Shown here piece after piece: positions 6,011 through 8,444 of a stretch of DNA of 8,444 nucleotides. Below the pieces are notes generated by a model. That model did not search any database and was not told where the DNA came from. It saw only the letters and a list, made by a program, of their open reading frames with translations. The stretch is from Hyphomicrobiaceae bacterium. Its GTDB lineage: Bacteria; Pseudomonadota; Alphaproteobacteria; Rhizobiales; Hyphomicrobiaceae. The position numbers were made by a program, and so were the translations under genes. The stretch lies in NCBI GenBank assembly GCA_017353825.1, contig JAFMSC010000129.1, positions 1 through 8,444 on the forward strand, read 5' to 3'. Position 1 is the stretch's first letter; each line of letters opens with the position of its first letter.

Positions 6011-6930
6011 TGCGCATCGTCTTCATGGGCACCCCTGATTTTGCCGTGCCGGCGCTGGTGGCGCTGCTGGCGGCGGGGCACCGGATTGCGGCGGTCTACA
6101 CGCGCGCGCCGCAGCGGGCCGGGCGCGGCATGGAGGAGCGCAAATCGCCTGTACACCTCCACGCCGAGGGCGCCGGCCTTCCGGTCCTTACGCCGCGATC
6201 GTTGCGGGATGGGGCCGCGCAGCAAGCATTCGTCGCCCATGCCGCGGATGTGGGGGTCGTGGTGGCCTACGGCCTGATCCTGCCGCGCCCAGTGTTGGAG
6301 GCCCCCCGCCACGGGTGTCTCAACCTGCACGGCTCCGCCCTGCCGCGCTGGCGCGGTGCGGCACCCATCGCGCGCGCGGTCATGGCCGGCGATACCGCCA
6401 CCGCCGCCTCGATCATGCGCATGGACGAGGGCCTCGACACGGGGCCCGTCTGTCTCGCCGAGCCAGTACCAATCGGGGCCGACACGACCGCGGGGGAGCT
6501 GCACGACATGCTGGCCGAGCGCGGAGCGGCGCTGATGGTAGAGGCCCTGGCCCGGATCGAGCGTGGCACACTCGCCTGCGTGCCCCAGCCCGCTGTCGGC
6601 ATCACTTACGCCGCCAAGATCGACAAGGCCGAGACCGGCATCGACTTCACGCGCCGAGCGCGGGAGGTGCACAACCACGTGCGCGGCCTGTCACCCGTTC
6701 CAGGCGCATGGTTCACCGTTGGCGGGAAGGGCGAACGCATCAAGGTGCTGCGCACGCACGTTGCCCCCGGTTCAGGCGCGCCGGGAACGGTGCTCGACGC
6801 GGCCCTCACCATCGCATGCGGGGAGGGCAGCGTGCAGCTCTTGGAGCTGCAGCGCGCCGGCAAGCGTCCGATGGCCGCGGCGGAGTTCCTGCGCGGCTTC
6901 GCGCTGCCACAGGGCACGCGGATTAGGTAG
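6010..6930 (+). CDS. fmt: Methionyl-tRNA formyltransferase
   Basis: This 306-residue cytoplasmic enzyme transfers a formyl group from 10-formyltetrahydrofolate to Met-tRNA(fMet) for translation initiation. The N-terminus MRIVFMGTPDFAVPAL is the family signature. The catalytic domain has NLHGS (Asn105, His107), LPRWRGAAPI and MDEGLDTG (Asp143), the Asn-His-Asp triad of formyltransferases. The second half (about residues 200-300) is the smaller C-terminal tRNA-binding domain. Length is close to the usual 310-315. I chose the ATG at 6010; a TTG codon directly before it at 6007 adds only one residue. It lies 76 bases after def and is probably co-transcribed. Its stop is 4 bases from the stop of the convergent hydrolase gene, so truA, which often follows fmt in alphaproteobacteria, is not next to it here. 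Confidence 0.97.
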   Translation: MRIVFMGTPDFAVPALVALLAAGHRIAAVYTRAPQRAGRGMEERKSPVHLHAEGAGLPVLTPRSLRDGAAQQAFVAHAADVGVVVAYGLILPRPVLEAPRHGCLNLHGSALPRWRGAAPIARAVMAGDTATAASIMRMDEGLDTGPVCLAEPVPIGADTTAGELHDMLAERGAALMVEALARIERGTLACVPQPAVGITYAAKIDKAETGIDFTRRAREVHNHVRGLSPVPGAWFTVGGKGERIKVLRTHVAPGSGAPGTVLDAALTIACGEGSVQLLELQRAGKRPMAAAEFLRGFALPQGTRIR

Positions 6931-6934
6931 GGTC

Positions 6935-7762
6935 CTATCCGCCAGGAAACGCTATCGGCGGGGCGATGGGCTCGCTGTCGAGGCGTACGGCGATGCCTTC
7001 CAGGCCAGGCTTGGGGGGTGGGTACTCGCGCATCACGTAGGGATCGTGACCCGGCACGATGTGGCGCGGGGAGGGCGCCAGCCGCTCCAGCGTGCGGTAG
7101 GCGTCGATCATCTGGCCGATGTGGAAGGCGGTCGTGAACGGGCGGTTGGTGGCCATGTTCTCGTAGTAGTGGGTGGCGTCCGATGCCAGCACCAGCCAGC
7201 CACGGCGGGTATTGACGCGCACGCACTGCAGGCCGTCCGAGTGGCCGGGTGTCGGGTGCAGGCTAAGGCCTGGCGCGATCTCCACCTCGCCGCTGTGCAT
7301 CTCCACGCGGCCTTTGAAGTTGAGCCGCACCATGCCCACCACGTCCTCCACGTGATAGCTGTGGCCGATGCGGGCGTAGCGCATGTACCTGCCGGTTGCA
7401 TACGCCATCTCCCGCTCCTGCAGATGGAAACGCGCATTGGGGAGCTTGTGGAAGTTGCCCACGTGGTCATAGTGCATGTGCGTGAGCACGACGTCCCGCA
7501 CCGCACCAGCGTCCACGCCGAGCAGCGTCAGGCTCTCGATCGGGCAGCGCAGGTGCGTGCGCTTGCGCTCTCGCGCCATCTCGGCCGTGAACCCCGTGTC
7601 GATGACGACGGCGCCGGCCGGCCCCACGGCCAGCCAGGTGTAGTAGTCCATGGGCATCGGCCCGTCGTGCGGGTCGCCGCCGATAAAATGATCGCGCCGC
7701 AGCGCCTCGCGGGTGGCGTAGCGCACCGCATAGACCTCGTATTCGGGCAGCCGGGCCTGCAT
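6935..7762 (-). CDS. Metallo-beta-lactamase-fold hydrolase, N-acyl-homoserine-lactonase-like
   Basis: This 275-residue cytoplasmic hydrolase has the full two-metal site of the fold. It carries HMHYDH at residues 95-100 (His95, His97, Asp99, His100), His174 in TPGHS, bridging Asp195 in LASDATHYY, and His239 in VPGHDP. Length, the N-terminal MDYYTWLAVGPAGAVVIDTGF strand region and the SDATHYYENM segment fit the group usually named N-acyl homoserine lactonase family (AttM/AiiA-like). The substrate is not proven; other lactones or esters are possible. No signal peptide is seen. I start at the ATG at 7762, with AGGGAG 8 bases upstream. An upstream TTG at 7831 would add 23 residues without family support. 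The gene converges on fmt and diverges from the IorA-type gene, with a 272-base region between starts. A catabolic role alongside that hydroxylase is possible but unproven. Confidence 0.9.
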   Translation of the reverse strand: MQARLPEYEVYAVRYATREALRRDHFIGGDPHDGPMPMDYYTWLAVGPAGAVVIDTGFTAEMARERKRTHLRCPIESLTLLGVDAGAVRDVVLTHMHYDHVGNFHKLPNARFHLQEREMAYATGRYMRYARIGHSYHVEDVVGMVRLNFKGRVEMHSGEVEIAPGLSLHPTPGHSDGLQCVRVNTRRGWLVLASDATHYYENMATNRPFTTAFHIGQMIDAYRTLERLAPSPRHIVPGHDPYVMREYPPPKPGLEGIAVRLDSEPIAPPIAFPGG

Positions 7763-7929
7763 CGACGGTTCTCCCTGGCATGACGTTGACGGCGGCCTAT
7801 GAAAGCCGCGTCGGTTGATAGCAGCAGGCAAGGACGCGCGTCACGCTGCCTCGACAAGCCGATGGGCGATGGCTAGGGACTTGATCAGCAAGTGCAAGCC
7901 CGCCCTCACGTTGCCGTGAAACGTCGTCA

Positions 7930-7943
7930 GAAAGCCGGCTTTC
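7930..7943. promoter_or_regulatory. Perfect 14-bp palindrome in the divergent region
   Basis: GAAAGCCGGCTTTC is a perfect inverted repeat, two bases before a second palindrome (7946-7958) and just upstream of the candidate iorA promoter. It is a plausible operator for one or both divergent genes. As RNA it would be a GC-cored hairpin, but no gene on either strand ends here, so a terminator is unlikely. Confidence 0.5.
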
Positions 7944-7945
7944 AT

Positions 7946-7976
7946 TGTTCTTAGAACACTCCAACGCGGTTATGCT
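7946..7976 (+). promoter_or_regulatory. Candidate iorA promoter overlapped by a 13-bp palindrome
   Basis: TGTTCT-T-AGAACA (7946-7958) is a perfect 6-1-6 inverted repeat. It overlaps a weak -35 candidate TTCTTA (7948-7953), which lies 17 bases before TATGCT (7971-7976, 4/6 or better to TATAAT). A start near 7983 would give a leader of about 50 bases. An inverted repeat over the -35 is the usual layout of a repressor site. The palindrome is certain; the promoter is tentative. Confidence 0.45.
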
Positions 7977-8023
7977 GGGCACACGGAACTCGACATCGCA
8001 CCCCATGCGAGCGTGTGCCAAAG

Positions 8024-8029
8024 AGGAGG
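8024..8029 (+). promoter_or_regulatory. Ribosome binding site of the IorA-type gene
   Basis: AGGAGG lies 5 bases before the ATG at 8035 and fixes the start of a gene whose 3' end is outside the window. Confidence 0.8.
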
Positions 8030-8034
8030 ATGAT

Positions 8035-8444
8035 ATGGCACGCCTGACCATCAACGGACAAACGCATACCATCGACACGGCCGCGGACACCCCGCTGTTG
8101 TGGGCCATCCGCGAGAACGTCGGCCTCACCGGCACCAAGTACGGCTGTGGTATCGGCCAGTGCGGCGCCTGCACGGTGCACATCGACGGGGAGGCGGTGC
8201 GCTCGTGCTCCCTGCCCGTCAGCGCTGCGGAAGGCAAGCAGATCGTGACCATCGAGGGGCTCGCATCGGGTGGCAAGCTGCACAAAGTGCAGCAGGCCTG
8301 GGTCGACCACGACGTGCCACAGTGCGGCTACTGCCAGGCCGGCATGATCATGGCCGTGGCGGCTCTCCTCAAGGACAAGCCCAAGCCCTCCGACGCCGAC
8401 ATCAACGACGCCATCACCAACATCTGCCGCTGCGGCACCTTCCA
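8035..8444 (+). CDS. iorA: IorA-type [2Fe-2S] subunit of a molybdenum hydroxylase (3' end cut by window)
   Basis: The visible 136 residues cover most of a family protein of about 150. It is the small electron-transfer subunit of a xanthine-oxidase-family molybdenum hydroxylase of the isoquinoline 1-oxidoreductase (IorAB) kind. The N-terminal plant-ferredoxin-like domain holds C38, C43, C46 (CGIGQCGAC) and C58. The helical second domain holds C97, C100 (CGYCQ) and C131, C133 (ICRCG). Together they hold two [2Fe-2S] clusters. The N-terminus MARLTINGQTHTID and the PLLWAIRENVGLTGTKYGCG run are typical of IorA rather than of the longer fused or FAD-linked homologues. The start is fixed by AGGAGG 5 bases upstream. 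The large Mo-cofactor subunit (IorB-like) is expected directly downstream. The real substrate may be an aldehyde or N-heterocycle and cannot be told from this subunit. The frame is open to the last base of the window. Confidence 0.93.
   Translation, partial: MARLTINGQTHTIDTAADTPLLWAIRENVGLTGTKYGCGIGQCGACTVHIDGEAVRSCSLPVSAAEGKQIVTIEGLASGGKLHKVQQAWVDHDVPQCGYCQAGMIMAVAALLKDKPKPSDADINDAITNICRCGTF

Noticed and set aside
6563..7783. Plus-strand frame of 406 residues running through fmt and across the hydrolase gene
   Set aside because: It is out of frame with fmt and antisense to the hydrolase, whose motifs are intact; composition is arginine-, histidine- and alanine-rich noise.
7763..7831. Extended N-terminus of the hydrolase from 7831
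   Set aside because: It needs a TTG start, has no family similarity, and the ATG at 7762 has AGGGAG 8 bases upstream.
7797..8310. Minus-strand frames overlapping the iorA gene (162 and 119 residues)
   Set aside because: They are antisense shadows of the IorA coding region, which has all eight cluster cysteines.

Overview
The window is a GC-rich stretch of bacterial chromosome. The proteins look proteobacterial, and most likely alphaproteobacterial (Hyphomicrobiales-like). This rests on the style of Def (MALLPIITLPNPLLRK...) and Fmt (...VYTRAP...SPVH...) and on an IorA-type molybdenum hydroxylase subunit. The taxonomic call is inference from recognised protein style, not from a search.

Left part, minus strand (85-4805): a complete three-gene operon for a membrane-bound, periplasm-facing respiratory formate dehydrogenase of the FDH-N/FDH-O type. 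Order of transcription is fdnG (alpha, Tat-exported, molybdopterin, selenocysteine), fdxH (beta, four [4Fe-4S] clusters plus a C-terminal anchor helix) and fdnI (gamma, four-helix cytochrome b556 with all four haem-ligand histidines). fdnG contains an in-frame UGA at 4206-4208 followed at once by a bacterial SECIS-like hairpin. The gene is therefore one selenoprotein ORF of 1026 residues, not two fragments. Formate is oxidised at the alpha subunit, electrons pass through the beta-subunit clusters to the gamma-subunit haems, and then to quinone. The operon depends on selenocysteine machinery (selA, selB, selC, selD), which is not in the window.

Middle (4806-5399): a 594-base divergent intergenic region between fdnG and def. 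On the fdnG side it holds a candidate sigma70-type promoter with an adjacent 11-bp palindrome. It also holds two short tandem-repeat arrays, about 13.5-bp units at 4976-5078 and 11-bp units at 5208-5284. Both are built on the same core, CCCAGTC/GACTGGG, but in opposite orientation. A candidate def promoter lies at its right edge. I see no gene in this region.

Right of it, plus strand: def (peptide deformylase, 5400-5933) and fmt (methionyl-tRNA formyltransferase, 6010-6930), the pair that formylates the initiator tRNA and later removes the formyl group from nascent proteins. The 76-base spacer between them carries a near-copy of the def stop region, plus hairpins. Def releases formate, and the divergently transcribed operon oxidises formate.

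Right part: a minus-strand metallo-beta-lactamase-fold hydrolase of the N-acyl-homoserine-lactonase-like group (6935-7762) converges on fmt, with stop codons only 4 bases apart. A 272-base divergent region with two perfect palindromes separates it from a plus-strand gene cut by the window end (8035 onward). That gene encodes the small [2Fe-2S] subunit of an IorA-type molybdenum hydroxylase; its large Mo-binding subunit is expected just outside the window. Positions 1-84, downstream of fdnI, hold no gene that can be supported.
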